Part shown: in pieces, positions 16,676-24,842 of the stretch
Layout of the letters: every line of letters starts with the position of its first letter
Numbering within the stretch: position 1 is the stretch's first letter
From: Lishizhenia tianjinensis
GTDB lineage: Bacteria; Bacteroidota; Bacteroidia; Flavobacteriales_D; Crocinitomicaceae
Length of the DNA: 64,000 nucleotides
Direction: 5' to 3'
NCBI RefSeq assembly: GCF_900116425.1
Contig: NZ_FPAS01000003.1
Span: forward strand, 248,001-312,000
Position numbers and translations under genes: made by a program
The notes under the pieces: generated by a model
What the model was told of the DNA's origin: nothing
The model's input: the letters and a program-made list of their open reading frames with translations, nothing else
The model's database searches: none

Positions 16676-17905
16676 ATGAAAGAGTTACTGAACAAGTTTG
16701 AAAACAAACGTCCAGAGATCGTATTCGAATGGAAAGATTCTGAAACAGAGGCAGAAGGATGGGTTGTAATTAATTCACTTCGCGGTGGAGCAGCAGGTGG
16801 AGGAACACGTATGCGTCCAGGTTTGGATAAAAGAGAGGTTGAATCTTTGGCGAAAACGATGGAAGTGAAGTTCACGGTTGCAGGTCCAGCTATTGGTGGA
16901 GCGAAATCAGGAATCAACTTTGACCCAAAAGACAGTCGTAAAGAAGGTGTTTTGAGACGTTGGTACGCAGCAGTAACTCCTTTGTTAAAGCACTACTACG
17001 GTACTGGTGGAGATTTAAACGTTGACGAAATCCACGAGGTTATTCCAATTACGGAAGACTGTGGAGTTTGGCACCCACAAGAAGGTGTGTTTAACGGACA
17101 CTTCCAACCAAGAGAAGCGCAAAAAATTAATAGAATTGGTCAGTTACGTCAAGGTGTATTAAAAGTAATCGAAGACGAAACATTCACGCCAAGCATCAAC
17201 AGAAAATACGTTATCGCTGATATGATTACAGGTTACGGTGTAGCTGAATCTATCAAGCATTATTATAACATCTGGGGTGGTGACATCAGAGACAAAAAAG
17301 TTATCGTTCAAGGATGGGGTAACGTAGGTTCTGCAGGAGCTTACTACTTGTCTCAAATGGGAGCTAAAGTGGTTGGTATCATCGACAGAGTTGGTGGATT
17401 GATCAAAGAAGATGGATTCTCTTTCGAAGAAATTAGAGACATGTTCTTGAACAAAAACGGAAACGAATTGAATCACCCAGACATGATGTCTTTCGAGGAG
17501 GTTAACGCTAAAATTTGGGATATAGAAGCAAACGTTTTCATTCCTTGTGCAGCATCTCGTTTAATTACACAAGACCAAGTAGATAGAATGATTAAATCAG
17601 GAGTAGATGTAATTTCTGCTGGAGCTAACGTTCCTTTCGCTGATCCAGAAATCTTCTTTGGTTCTATTGCAGATTTCGCAGATAACAATTTGACGGTAAT
17701 TCCTGACTTCATCTCTAACTGTGGTATGGCAAGAGTATTCGCTTACTTGATGTCATCTGACTTAGGAGAATTAACAGATCAAGGAATTTTCCAAGACACT
17801 TCTGATGTAATTAAGAAAGCATTAGAAAATACACACTTAAAAAACCCACAAAAAACAGGAGTTGCTAAAGCGGCATTCGAAATCGCATTGAAACAACTTG
17901 TATAA
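16676..17905 (+). CDS. Glu/Leu/Phe/Val dehydrogenase
   Basis: A 409-residue amino acid dehydrogenase, most likely glutamate dehydrogenase-like, catalysing NAD(P)-dependent oxidative deamination. The dimerisation/substrate domain includes NSLRGGAAGGGTRMRPG and KFTVAGPAIGGAKSGI; GTGGDLNVDE carries a conserved Asp; the Rossmann domain shows VIVQGWGNVGSAGAYYLSQMG at about 205-225. ISNCGMAR occurs near the C-terminus. It is the first gene of a run (24 bp to nhaD, 47 bp on to exbB) on the same strand. The preferred amino acid cannot be fixed by eye. Confidence 0.9.
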   Translation: MKELLNKFENKRPEIVFEWKDSETEAEGWVVINSLRGGAAGGGTRMRPGLDKREVESLAKTMEVKFTVAGPAIGGAKSGINFDPKDSRKEGVLRRWYAAVTPLLKHYYGTGGDLNVDEIHEVIPITEDCGVWHPQEGVFNGHFQPREAQKINRIGQLRQGVLKVIEDETFTPSINRKYVIADMITGYGVAESIKHYYNIWGGDIRDKKVIVQGWGNVGSAGAYYLSQMGAKVVGIIDRVGGLIKEDGFSFEEIRDMFLNKNGNELNHPDMMSFEEVNAKIWDIEANVFIPCAASRLITQDQVDRMIKSGVDVISAGANVPFADPEIFFGSIADFADNNLTVIPDFISNCGMARVFAYLMSSDLGELTDQGIFQDTSDVIKKALENTHLKNPQKTGVAKAAFEIALKQLV

Positions 17906-17929
17906 CCAATATTACTATAATTAGATATC

Positions 17930-19348
17930 ATGGAAGGATTTATTTTAGCGGTATTCATCTTAGGATACTTAGCCATTACTTTAGAACACAACCTTAAGGT
18001 TGATAAGTTAATCCCAGCATTGTTAATGATGGCTTTAGCTTGGGCTGGAGTAGCTTTTGGATTAGATAGCTTTACTACTTGGTTCGATTCTGATAATCAC
18101 CACTTGGTAGATGGATTCGCTCAGTTGGCAGCTCATTCAGAAGATCACAATGAAGTTACTAAAATGACGTGGATGGAAGGAACTTTACTTCACCACTTTG
18201 GTAAAACATGTGAAATCTTAATTTTCTTAATTGGAGCTATGACTATTGTTGAAATCATTGATCACTTCAATGGATTTGCAACAATTAAAAACTTCATCAA
18301 AACCAACAAAAAAAGAACTTTATTGTGGATCGTTTGTATCCTTGCTTTTGTTCTTTCAGCTATCATTGATAACTTAACAGCTACGATTGTATTGATTACA
18401 ATTTTACGTAAGTTATTGAAGAACAACTCAGACAGAATTTGGTACGCCGGTTTAATCATTATTGCTGCTAACGCAGGTGGAGCTTGGTCTCCAATTGGTG
18501 ACGTAACGACAACAATGTTATGGATGGGTGAAAGAGTTTCTACAGGGAAATTAATTGAATTCTTAATCATTCCTTCTTTAGTATGTATGGTTTTACCTAC
18601 AGTTATCGCTTCATTCTTACCAGCTTTCAAAGGTCAATTTGAAGTACCTGAAGAGGAAGAGGCTAACAACGCTAGAGGTCCATTAATGTTATACTTAGGG
18701 TTAGGTATGATCATCTTTGTTCCTGTCTTCAAAACGATTACTCACTTACCTCCTTACGTAGGAATGATGTTATCATTATCTATTGTTGCTATGGTGGCAG
18801 AGGTTGTTTCTAATAGACAGTTGAACTTAACAAGTGCAAGTAAAGAAATAGAACAAGAAGAAAGCGGAGATCACAACCCTGATGCTGGTCACCACTCTTC
18901 ACCAACTTTCAAAGCTTTGGGTAAAATTGAGATGCCGTCTATCTTATTCTTCTTAGGAATCTTGATGACAGTTGCTGCTTTAGAATCTTTAGGTATGATT
19001 TACATCTTTGGTAAGAATGTAGAAGAAAGCATGCCGGTAGATTTATTCATCACTTTGATGGGAGTTGGTTCTGCTGTAATTGACAACGTTCCATTGGTAG
19101 CAGCTTCTATGGGTATGTTCGATATGACAAATCCTGAATACGCTATGGATAGTCACATTTGGCACTTTATTGCTTACTCTGCTGGTACGGGAGGATCTAT
19201 GTTAATCATTGGTTCAGCTGCAGGTGTTGTAGCAATGGGAATGGAGAAAATTTCTTTCTTCTGGTACTTAAAAAATATTGCTTGGTTGGCACTTATTGGT
19301 TTCTTAGCTGGAGCTGGTGTTTACCTTGGAATTCAGATGTTCGTTTAA
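17930..19348 (+). CDS. nhaD: NhaD-type sodium/proton antiporter
   Basis: A 472-residue inner-membrane protein with about 12-13 hydrophobic segments. It matches NhaD of the ion transporter superfamily: N-terminal ILGYLAITLEHNLKVDKLIPALLM, FLIGAMTIVEIIDHFNGF, LSAIIDNLTATIVLITIL, NAGGAWSPIGDVTTTMLW and AVIDNVPLVAASMGM, with the two conserved DN motifs expected to bind the cation. A hydrophilic acidic/His loop lies at about 300-325. It exports Na+ (or Li+) in exchange for protons. It sits between an amino acid dehydrogenase and the ExbBD/TonB genes in one probable operon. Confidence 0.95.
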   Translation: MEGFILAVFILGYLAITLEHNLKVDKLIPALLMMALAWAGVAFGLDSFTTWFDSDNHHLVDGFAQLAAHSEDHNEVTKMTWMEGTLLHHFGKTCEILIFLIGAMTIVEIIDHFNGFATIKNFIKTNKKRTLLWIVCILAFVLSAIIDNLTATIVLITILRKLLKNNSDRIWYAGLIIIAANAGGAWSPIGDVTTTMLWMGERVSTGKLIEFLIIPSLVCMVLPTVIASFLPAFKGQFEVPEEEEANNARGPLMLYLGLGMIIFVPVFKTITHLPPYVGMMLSLSIVAMVAEVVSNRQLNLTSASKEIEQEESGDHNPDAGHHSSPTFKALGKIEMPSILFFLGILMTVAALESLGMIYIFGKNVEESMPVDLFITLMGVGSAVIDNVPLVAASMGMFDMTNPEYAMDSHIWHFIAYSAGTGGSMLIIGSAAGVVAMGMEKISFFWYLKNIAWLALIGFLAGAGVYLGIQMFV

Positions 19349-19395
19349 TCGAACTTAACATGTAACAAATTATAAATTTCAACGTTTATTCGAGT

Positions 19396-20094
19396 ATGAA
19401 TCATTCATTTTTAATGCAAATTGCAAGCGACAGTACAGCTGTTTCTGAAGATTTTAAAGAGGTAGCCATCTGGCAAGCTGTTAAAGACGCAGGTTCAACA
19501 CCTATGGGAGCAATTATCCTTATCGTGTTAGCCATTATGTCTATCTACGCCATCTACATTTTCGTAGAGCGTTTCTTAGCTTTAAGAAGAGCAAGTCAAA
19601 TAGACCCAAACTTCTTAACCAATGTAAAACAAATGCTAATGGATGGTAAAATTGATGATGCCAAAAATCTTTGTGCTAGAACCAATACGCCATCAGCAAG
19701 AATGATTGAAAAAGGTATTTCTCGTTTAGGAAAACACGTAGATGTGGTTTCTTCAGCGATAGATAACACGGGTAAACTTGAAATTTCTAAGTTGGAGCAA
19801 CGTTTAAGCTTTTTAGCTACTGCCTCTGGTGCAGCACCTATGATAGGGTTCTTAGGAACTACTTTAGGGATGGTACAAACCTTTAACGAGATGAAGAACT
19901 TGGATTCTTTACAGTTAGATACGATTGCACCAGGTATCATGACAGCTATGGTAACCACTGTAGCAGGATTGATTGTAGGTATTATTGCCTACATGGGGTA
20001 TAACTACTTAGTGGCAAAGATTACCACAGTTATCTACAGAATGGAAAACGATGCTATGGAGTTCATGGACTTATTGCACAAACCAGGAAACTAA
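19396..20094 (+). CDS. exbB: ExbB/TolQ/MotA proton channel family protein
   Basis: A 232-residue inner-membrane protein with three hydrophobic segments: one near residues 36-54 (MGAIILIVLAIMSIYAIYIF) and a pair in the conserved C-terminal MotA_ExbB domain (about 135-215: LATASGAAPMIGFLGTTLGMVQTF and IMTAMVTTVAGLIVGIIAYMGYNYL). With ExbD it forms the proton-motive-force stator that powers TonB. exbD follows after 6 bp. In this phylum such sets energise SusCD-type and metal uptake. Confidence 0.93.
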   Translation: MNHSFLMQIASDSTAVSEDFKEVAIWQAVKDAGSTPMGAIILIVLAIMSIYAIYIFVERFLALRRASQIDPNFLTNVKQMLMDGKIDDAKNLCARTNTPSARMIEKGISRLGKHVDVVSSAIDNTGKLEISKLEQRLSFLATASGAAPMIGFLGTTLGMVQTFNEMKNLDSLQLDTIAPGIMTAMVTTVAGLIVGIIAYMGYNYLVAKITTVIYRMENDAMEFMDLLHKPGN

Positions 20095-20100
20095 GAAACT

Positions 20101-20535
20101 ATGGGATTCGGAACACAAAATAAAGTAAAGGCTGAGGGTGGAATGGCTTCCATGACCGACCTTGTATTCTTGCTACTTGTATTCTTTATTATTATGAGTA
20201 CAATGAGTGAGAACAACACGCCGGTGGACTTGCCAAAACCTTCAGAAAAACTGGATCCGTCGAAAACAAATACAACAACAACTGTAATTGTTACTGCAGA
20301 CAACTTGTACCAAATTATGTCAGGTCAATTGGACGACGCTTCTAACCCTTTCAATACAAAAACGGAAGGTGGAAGCTACGAACAAGTAAAGGCATTTTTG
20401 GTAGAGCAAGTAGAAGCGAATCCAGAAAGAAAATTAAAAATTGCAGGTTCTCGTGAGGCTAAATACGAAGCGGTTTTCCAAATTTTAGCCTTGGCTAAGA
20501 ACAGAGAGTGGAATCCTGCTTTAGCGTACGATTAA
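20101..20535 (+). CDS. exbD: ExbD/TolR family biopolymer transport protein
   Basis: A 144-residue protein with a single N-terminal transmembrane segment (MTDLVFLLLVFFIIMSTM, about 18-35) containing the essential Asp of the ExbD proton path (D20), followed by a periplasmic domain. It is a little longer than E. coli ExbD's core but in family range. It lies 6 bp after exbB and 11 bp before the TonB-like gene. Confidence 0.92.
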   Translation: MGFGTQNKVKAEGGMASMTDLVFLLLVFFIIMSTMSENNTPVDLPKPSEKLDPSKTNTTTTVIVTADNLYQIMSGQLDDASNPFNTKTEGGSYEQVKAFLVEQVEANPERKLKIAGSREAKYEAVFQILALAKNREWNPALAYD

Positions 20536-20546
20536 CACCATTTATT

Positions 20547-21284
20547 ATGAGCAGTTACTTTGCAGAAATAGTAGATAAAAGAGACAATAGAAAGGCGATC
20601 ATAGCGAGTTTACTCGCTATGCTTGTCGCTGCTTTCATTTTATTTTTCGAAAAGTATCACGAGCCAGACCCTCCCAAATTAGATGTGCCGTTAGTGGCTG
20701 AAATGATATTCCCTGAAGGAATAGATGCATTTGAAATAGACAACGGAGGTGGCGGAGCTCCTGAAGCAGAGAACAATACCGTTGCTGCAGAGGAACCAAC
20801 AAGAGAAGAAGAAACACAGGAAGACTCTCCTGTGGAAACACCTTCTTCAACAGGCGAAAACAAAACTCCTAATACCCAACCGGCAGAAAAACAATCTACA
20901 GAGCCCGCAAATCCATTCAGTGGATCTGGTGGACAAGGAACCAGTGGAACAGGACCTGGTTTAGGAAATGATAACGGACCTGGTCCCGGCACAGGAAACC
21001 CTGGTCAAGGTGGATCTGAAGGAGAAAGAATTAGACTTACTGACATTAAATCTACTCCTAAAACTCCTAACTCCGAATACTGTAAGGTTGCACTTATCCT
21101 TACCGTAAACTACGAAGGAAAAGTAATCTCTGTATCTGTTAATAGAACTGAGACTACAGCTGAAAATGAAGCCTTGATAGACGAAATTATAGCATTGACT
21201 AAAAAAGAAGTACGTTACAAGGCAAAACCAGTAGGATACCGCGTAGAGAAATGTTTCTATACAGTTTCTATACGTCCAAATTAA
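20547..21284 (+). CDS. TonB-like energy transducer
   Basis: A 245-residue protein with a cytoplasmic N-terminus, one transmembrane segment at about 18-36 (IIASLLAMLVAAFILFF), a long periplasmic Glu/Thr/Pro then Gly/Pro-rich linker (about 70-165, GGQGTSGTGPGLGNDNGPG-like), and a C-terminal beta-alpha-beta domain (VALILTVNYEGKVISVSV... YTVSIRPN) as in TonB. It should couple ExbBD energy to outer-membrane receptors. The ATG at 20547 is chosen because the upstream codons overlap the end of exbD and have no membrane protein character. The C-terminal domain diverges from classical TonB. Confidence 0.82.
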   Translation: MSSYFAEIVDKRDNRKAIIASLLAMLVAAFILFFEKYHEPDPPKLDVPLVAEMIFPEGIDAFEIDNGGGGAPEAENNTVAAEEPTREEETQEDSPVETPSSTGENKTPNTQPAEKQSTEPANPFSGSGGQGTSGTGPGLGNDNGPGPGTGNPGQGGSEGERIRLTDIKSTPKTPNSEYCKVALILTVNYEGKVISVSVNRTETTAENEALIDEIIALTKKEVRYKAKPVGYRVEKCFYTVSIRPN

Positions 21285-21288
21285 TCGT

Positions 21289-22509
21289 ATGACTTATCAA
21301 GAAACAATAGATTGGTTGTTTCAACAATTTCCCTCTTATCAAAACATAGGAGCGAAAGCCTATAAACCCGATCTATACAACGTTGAAAAGCTGTGTGCTA
21401 TTTTCAACAATCCACAGAACGACATCAAAACAATACATGTAGCAGGTACTAACGGGAAAGGGAGTACCTGTTCTTATATGTCCTCATTTCTAACTGAAGC
21501 AGGCTATAAAGTCGGTTTGTTTACCTCTCCCCACTTGCAGCGTTTTACAGAACGCATACGCATCAATGGTGAAGAAGTAAAAGAAGACTTTGTAATTGAT
21601 TTTGTAGCGAAAGTAAAAGTCCAAGAACTCGACTACTCACCTTCTTTCTTTGAGATAACCTTTGTAATGGCTCTGGAGTATTTCAAACAAGAACAAGTAG
21701 ATTTTGCCGTTATTGAAACGGGCTTGGGAGGTAGATTGGATGCCACCAATATCATCTCTCCTATAATTAGCGTAATTACCAACATAGGTTTAGAACACAC
21801 CAATTTCTTAGGAACAACCATCAAAGAAATTGCAGGTGAAAAAGGAGGAATCATTAAAACGCATACCCCCGTTGTTTTAGGTACCAAGGATGCAGAAGTA
21901 GTAGAAGTGATGGAAAACGTTGCGAAGGCAAAAGAGGCAGCGCTTTACTTCAGTAATGATGCTTTAGATACTCCCCCTTCCCTTTTGGCCAATTATCTCC
22001 AAGAAAATTATAGAACAGCTCATAAGGCCATAGAAGTATTGATCAAGGAAAACTACATCAACACGATAGATGTAGCGGAAAACTTTGAAAAAGCACTTCA
22101 AAACTTATATCAGAATACAGGTTTAAGAGGCAGAATGCATTTGATGCAGGAACATCCGAGAATCATTTTTGATGCGGCCCACAATGCGGATGGTATCAAA
22201 AACTTGCTCTCTAATTTTAAAGAAGAGCGTCTTTTTATTGTCTACGGAAGTTCGAACGACAAAGATTTCGATGCGATTTTTCCATTATTTCCAAAAAACG
22301 CGACTTATTTCTTGACTGAATTCAAAAATGAACGTAGCGCGAAAATTGAGGTTTTGGAGCAAAATGCGGTCAAAAATGAATTAAATGCAAAATTTTTCAA
22401 AAAAGTTTCTGAAGCCTTGACCTCCGCACAAAACACAGCGGGTCAACAAGATACAATTCTATGTTTCGGAAGTTTTTTCTTATTGGAAAATTTATATGAA
22501 ATTTTTTAA
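21289..22509 (+). CDS. folC: FolC, folylpolyglutamate/dihydrofolate synthase
   Basis: A 406-residue Mur-ligase-family enzyme that adds glutamate to dihydropteroate and folates. It shows the P-loop HVAGTNGKGSTCSYMSS (about 46-62), SPHLQRFTERIRING, FFEITFVMALEYF, ETGLGGRLDATN, NIGLEHTNFLG, the GEKGGIIK loop and the C-terminal DAAHNADGIKNL. It starts 4 bp after the TonB-like gene, so it is probably the last gene of the operon, although the functions are unrelated. Confidence 0.95.
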   Translation: MTYQETIDWLFQQFPSYQNIGAKAYKPDLYNVEKLCAIFNNPQNDIKTIHVAGTNGKGSTCSYMSSFLTEAGYKVGLFTSPHLQRFTERIRINGEEVKEDFVIDFVAKVKVQELDYSPSFFEITFVMALEYFKQEQVDFAVIETGLGGRLDATNIISPIISVITNIGLEHTNFLGTTIKEIAGEKGGIIKTHTPVVLGTKDAEVVEVMENVAKAKEAALYFSNDALDTPPSLLANYLQENYRTAHKAIEVLIKENYINTIDVAENFEKALQNLYQNTGLRGRMHLMQEHPRIIFDAAHNADGIKNLLSNFKEERLFIVYGSSNDKDFDAIFPLFPKNATYFLTEFKNERSAKIEVLEQNAVKNELNAKFFKKVSEALTSAQNTAGQQDTILCFGSFFLLENLYEIF

Positions 22510-22518
22510 AAATTTTAG

Positions 22519-22548
22519 TTGCTAATTAGAATTATACACTTATATTTG
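22519..22548 (+). promoter_or_regulatory. Bacteroidota-type promoter for the tRNA-Val genes
   Basis: TTG at 22519-22521 and TATATTTG at 22541-22548 with a 19-bp spacer match the TTTG-N19-TAnnTTTG consensus of the Bacteroidota primary sigma factor. The first tRNA begins 58 bp downstream. Confidence 0.65.
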
Positions 22549-22605
22549 CACCCGCAATCACGGTTCAACGGAACACAAAGTGATACTTGAAATAAGAAAG
22601 TTATT

Positions 22606-22680
22606 GGGCGATTAGCTCAGTTGGTTCAGAGCACCTGCCTTACAAGCAGGGGGTCACTGGTTCGAATCCAGTATCGCCCA
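22606..22680 (+). tRNA. tRNA-Val (TAC), copy 1
   Basis: A 75-nt cloverleaf: acceptor GGGCGAT with ATCGCCC, D arm GCTCAGTTGGTTCAGAGC, anticodon stem-loop CTGCCTTACAAGCAG with anticodon TAC, T arm CTGGTTCGAATCCAG. No encoded CCA. Identical to copy 2. Confidence 0.97.
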
Positions 22681-22707
22681 CTTTTAAAACTCTAATAACT
22701 TTCTCTC

Positions 22708-22782
22708 GGGCGATTAGCTCAGTTGGTTCAGAGCACCTGCCTTACAAGCAGGGGGTCACTGGTTCGAATCCAGTATCGCCCA
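22708..22782 (+). tRNA. tRNA-Val (TAC), copy 2
   Basis: Identical in all 75 nt to copy 1, 27 bp downstream of it and almost certainly on the same transcript. Its last 8 nt begin the 53-bp sequence that recurs at 23536. It is followed by a strong terminator. Confidence 0.97.
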
Positions 22783-22827
22783 CCGAACAAAAGGTCAAGT
22801 TTATTTTAAGCTTGACCTTTTTTTATG
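22775..22827 (+). repeat. 53-bp direct repeat, left copy (tRNA-Val 3' end plus terminator)
   Basis: From ATCGCCCACCGAAC to the end of the terminator T run and the following ATG triplet, this stretch is identical to 23536-23588. The two copies bracket about 700 bp that contain decayed tRNA copies and the GIY-YIG gene. Confidence 0.9.
22789..22824 (+). terminator. Terminator of the tRNA-Val transcript
   Basis: Stem AAAAGGTCAAG (22789-22799) with CTTGACCTTTT (22811-22821), 11-nt loop, T run. Confidence 0.88.
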
Positions 22828-22850
22828 TCCATACATTTTCATTTTAGTTC

Positions 22851-22912
22851 TGATTTGCTCAGTTGGTTCAGAGCGTCCCGATGCAATCGGGAGGGACACT
22901 ACTTCGAATCCA
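22851..22912 (+). pseudogene. Decayed tRNA-Val copy 3
   Basis: Keeps the D arm GCTCAGTTGGTTCAGAGC (22857-22874) and the T-loop TTCGAATCC (22903-22911) of the tRNA-Val genes, but both acceptor halves are gone and the anticodon region is replaced by the palindrome TCCCGATGCAATCGGGA. It cannot fold into a functional tRNA. Confidence 0.75.
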
Positions 22913-22954
22913 AAAGATAGACACCGTTTCTTTACCAAAATCATCTCCAACCAT

Positions 22955-23060
22955 AGTTCAAACTTATTTAAAGCTTAACCTTTTTTATGTCCATACATTT
23001 TTCCTATCAATTTTGATTTGCTCAGTTGGTTCAGAGCATCCCGATGCAATCGGGAGGGGA
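22955..23060 (+). pseudogene. Decayed terminator and tRNA-Val copy 4
   Basis: A worn copy of the terminator (TTCAAACTTATTTAAAGCTTAACC-like, 22957-22984) is followed by ATGTCCATACATTTTT, then TTTGATTTGCTCAGTTGGTT...CAGAGC and the same CCCGATGCAATCGGGAGGG palindrome. It repeats the layout of 22811-22900 with a period of about 160 bp. The T arm is lost. Confidence 0.65.
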
Positions 23061-23144
23061 ACCCAACGTTTCTGGACTAGATTTAAGACTAACCCAAGGT
23101 TGAACATCATACTTTTCTAAAAACAACCTTTTTGAGATCCTTAA

Positions 23145-23441
<297 letters not shown>

Positions 23442-23445
23442 TTTA

Positions 23446-23545
23446 TATGATTCTCCCAACTGGTTAAGAGCATTCCAATACAATCGGGACAGGATCTGGT
23501 TCGAATCCATGTGTTTACTTCCGAGACTTTCGGAAATCGCCCACC
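23446..23545 (+). pseudogene. Decayed tRNA-like copy 5 ending in tRNA-Val 3' end
   Basis: Right after the GIY-YIG stop codon: CTCCCAACTGGTTAAGAGC resembles a D arm, CCAATACAATCGGGAC a worn palindrome, ATCTGGTTCGAATCCAT a good T arm, then a TTCCGA-GAC-TTTCGGAA hairpin and ATCGCCCACC, the 3' end of tRNA-Val. Not functional as a tRNA. Confidence 0.65.
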
Positions 23546-23588
23546 GAACAAAAGGTCAAGTTTATTTTAAGCTTGACCTTTTTTTATG
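23536..23588 (+). repeat. 53-bp direct repeat, right copy
   Basis: Identical to 22775-22827: last bases of tRNA-Val, spacer, terminator hairpin (stem arms 23550-23560 and 23572-23582) and T run. Probably still a working terminator for the GIY-YIG gene. Confidence 0.9.
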
Positions 23589-23645
23589 CCTTTACTTTTT
23601 CTACATATAATCCTCAGATGGAAAGAGAAGCAAATAGAAATTGAG

Positions 23646-23653
23646 TAATTTTG
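23646..23653 (+). promoter_or_regulatory. Candidate TAnnTTTG -7 box for the DTW gene
   Basis: TAATTTTG matches the -7 consensus and is 53 bp before the proposed TTG start. No clear -33 element. Confidence 0.35.
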
Positions 23654-23705
23654 CATTTTCGAATTCAAATTAGTTAAGTCGGGAGACTGAAAAAAGACAT
23701 TTATC

Positions 23706-24437
23706 TTGCGTGTAGAAATAGAAAATCCGAGAAAGAAGTGTTACCAGTGTATGAAATCTGCGAGCACTTGTATCTGTAAACATGTTCATCCCATAAAAAC
23801 AAAAACACGTTTCGTTATTCTCATGCATCCGAAAGAAGCTCGGAAAGAAAAAAATGGTACGGGTTATATGACCAATCTTCAACTGGAAAATGCTGAGCTT
23901 ATTGTTGGTGTTGATTTCAGCGAGAATAAACGTGTGAATGAAATTCTCAACAATGAAGAAAACAGTTCTTTCTTACTCTACCCTGGAAAAGAGACTTTCA
24001 ATTTATCTGTAAAGAAAAGTACAGAGATCCATACATTTCTAGACAAAACTCCGCACATATTTATCTTAGACGGTACTTGGCCATGCGCGCGTAAAATGCT
24101 TAAGTTAAGTAAGAATTTGCAAACCTTGAAAAGGGTAAGTTTTGATAATGAAATCAAATCTAAGTTTATTATTAAGCAACAACCAGAACCACTTTGTTTG
24201 AGTACCATTGAGTCGGTATACACCGTAATTAACCTACTTAAAACGGCAAGGTTTGAAACATGTAATACAGACAACTTTCTGCTTCCATTTGAGAAGATGA
24301 TAGAACAACAAATAGCGTGTATTTTGGATCCCAACAACAAGAACCATTACCGACCGAATAAAAATCCAAAGATTGCACCCAAAAACATGTATAAGAAAAC
24401 AACGGAAAGGAATATCATTTTTGAGGAAAATAGATAG
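23706..24437 (+). CDS. DTW domain protein (tRNA-uridine aminocarboxypropyltransferase-like)
   Basis: A 243-residue DTW-domain protein. Four N-terminal cysteines (C12, C15, C22, C24 in CYQCMKSASTCIC) form the family's zinc-binding knuckle; the signature is FILDGTWPCARKM with DGTW at 122-125; QQPEPLCLSTIES is another conserved block. DTW enzymes such as TapT/YfiP transfer the 3-amino-3-carboxypropyl group of SAM to a uridine of tRNA (acp3U). No ATG precedes the zinc knuckle, so a TTG at 23706 is taken as the start. Context beside tRNA-Val genes fits but may be coincidence. Confidence 0.88.
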   Translation: MRVEIENPRKKCYQCMKSASTCICKHVHPIKTKTRFVILMHPKEARKEKNGTGYMTNLQLENAELIVGVDFSENKRVNEILNNEENSSFLLYPGKETFNLSVKKSTEIHTFLDKTPHIFILDGTWPCARKMLKLSKNLQTLKRVSFDNEIKSKFIIKQQPEPLCLSTIESVYTVINLLKTARFETCNTDNFLLPFEKMIEQQIACILDPNNKNHYRPNKNPKIAPKNMYKKTTERNIIFEENR

Positions 24438-24842
24438 AAAGACAGTATTGAGTGTGAGTTTGGAGTGTTGACGAAGAAACAATAATTAAGTCTCTTTCCA
24501 TTTAACCACCATGTACACAAAGATTTTTCACGAAGTACACAAAGAGAAAACTATAGTCTTTTTAAAACCCTATACAAGAAGCTAGAATTAGCCCCTGCTA
24601 GCGATAGGACTGGCAGCCCGGAGTTGGGGTGGGGATTGAAACTTAGGGGCTGTAGAGCGACTTTAGAAGCTTTACAGCATCTTTAGATGAAACACCAGCA
24701 CAAGGAGGACTATAAGGGATAGCGCGGCCACGCTCACCAAGATTCTTGGGGAGCGTGGAAGCAGCCAAAACACACTACTTATAATAAGCTACCCATTTTC
24801 ACTTTAGTAGCTTGATTTGAAAAGTTCATTATTAGAAAACCG
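24438..24842. repeat. Intergenic region with CACAAAG repeat and dispersed repeat A
   Basis: No gene. At 24503-24550 there is a CACAAAG...TTTTTCACG...CACAAAG block related to the one at 3540-3600. From about 24578 to 24770 lies dispersed repeat copy A: it opens with GCGATAGGACTGGCAGCCCG (24601-24620) and closes with GGAGGACTATAAGGGATAGC (24704-24723) plus a hairpin of CCACGCTC with GAGCGTGG (24728-24735 and 24751-24758). Related copies are near 46.8 kb (+) and 49.8 kb (-). Confidence 0.6.

Noticed and set aside
20657-20992. 111-codon ORF antisense to the TonB-like linker
   Set aside because: Pro/Gly/Ser-rich shadow of the low-complexity linker.
22863-23120. 85-codon ORF running through the decayed tRNA copies
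   Set aside because: It is made from tRNA fossil and palindrome sequence and repeats itself; not a plausible protein.
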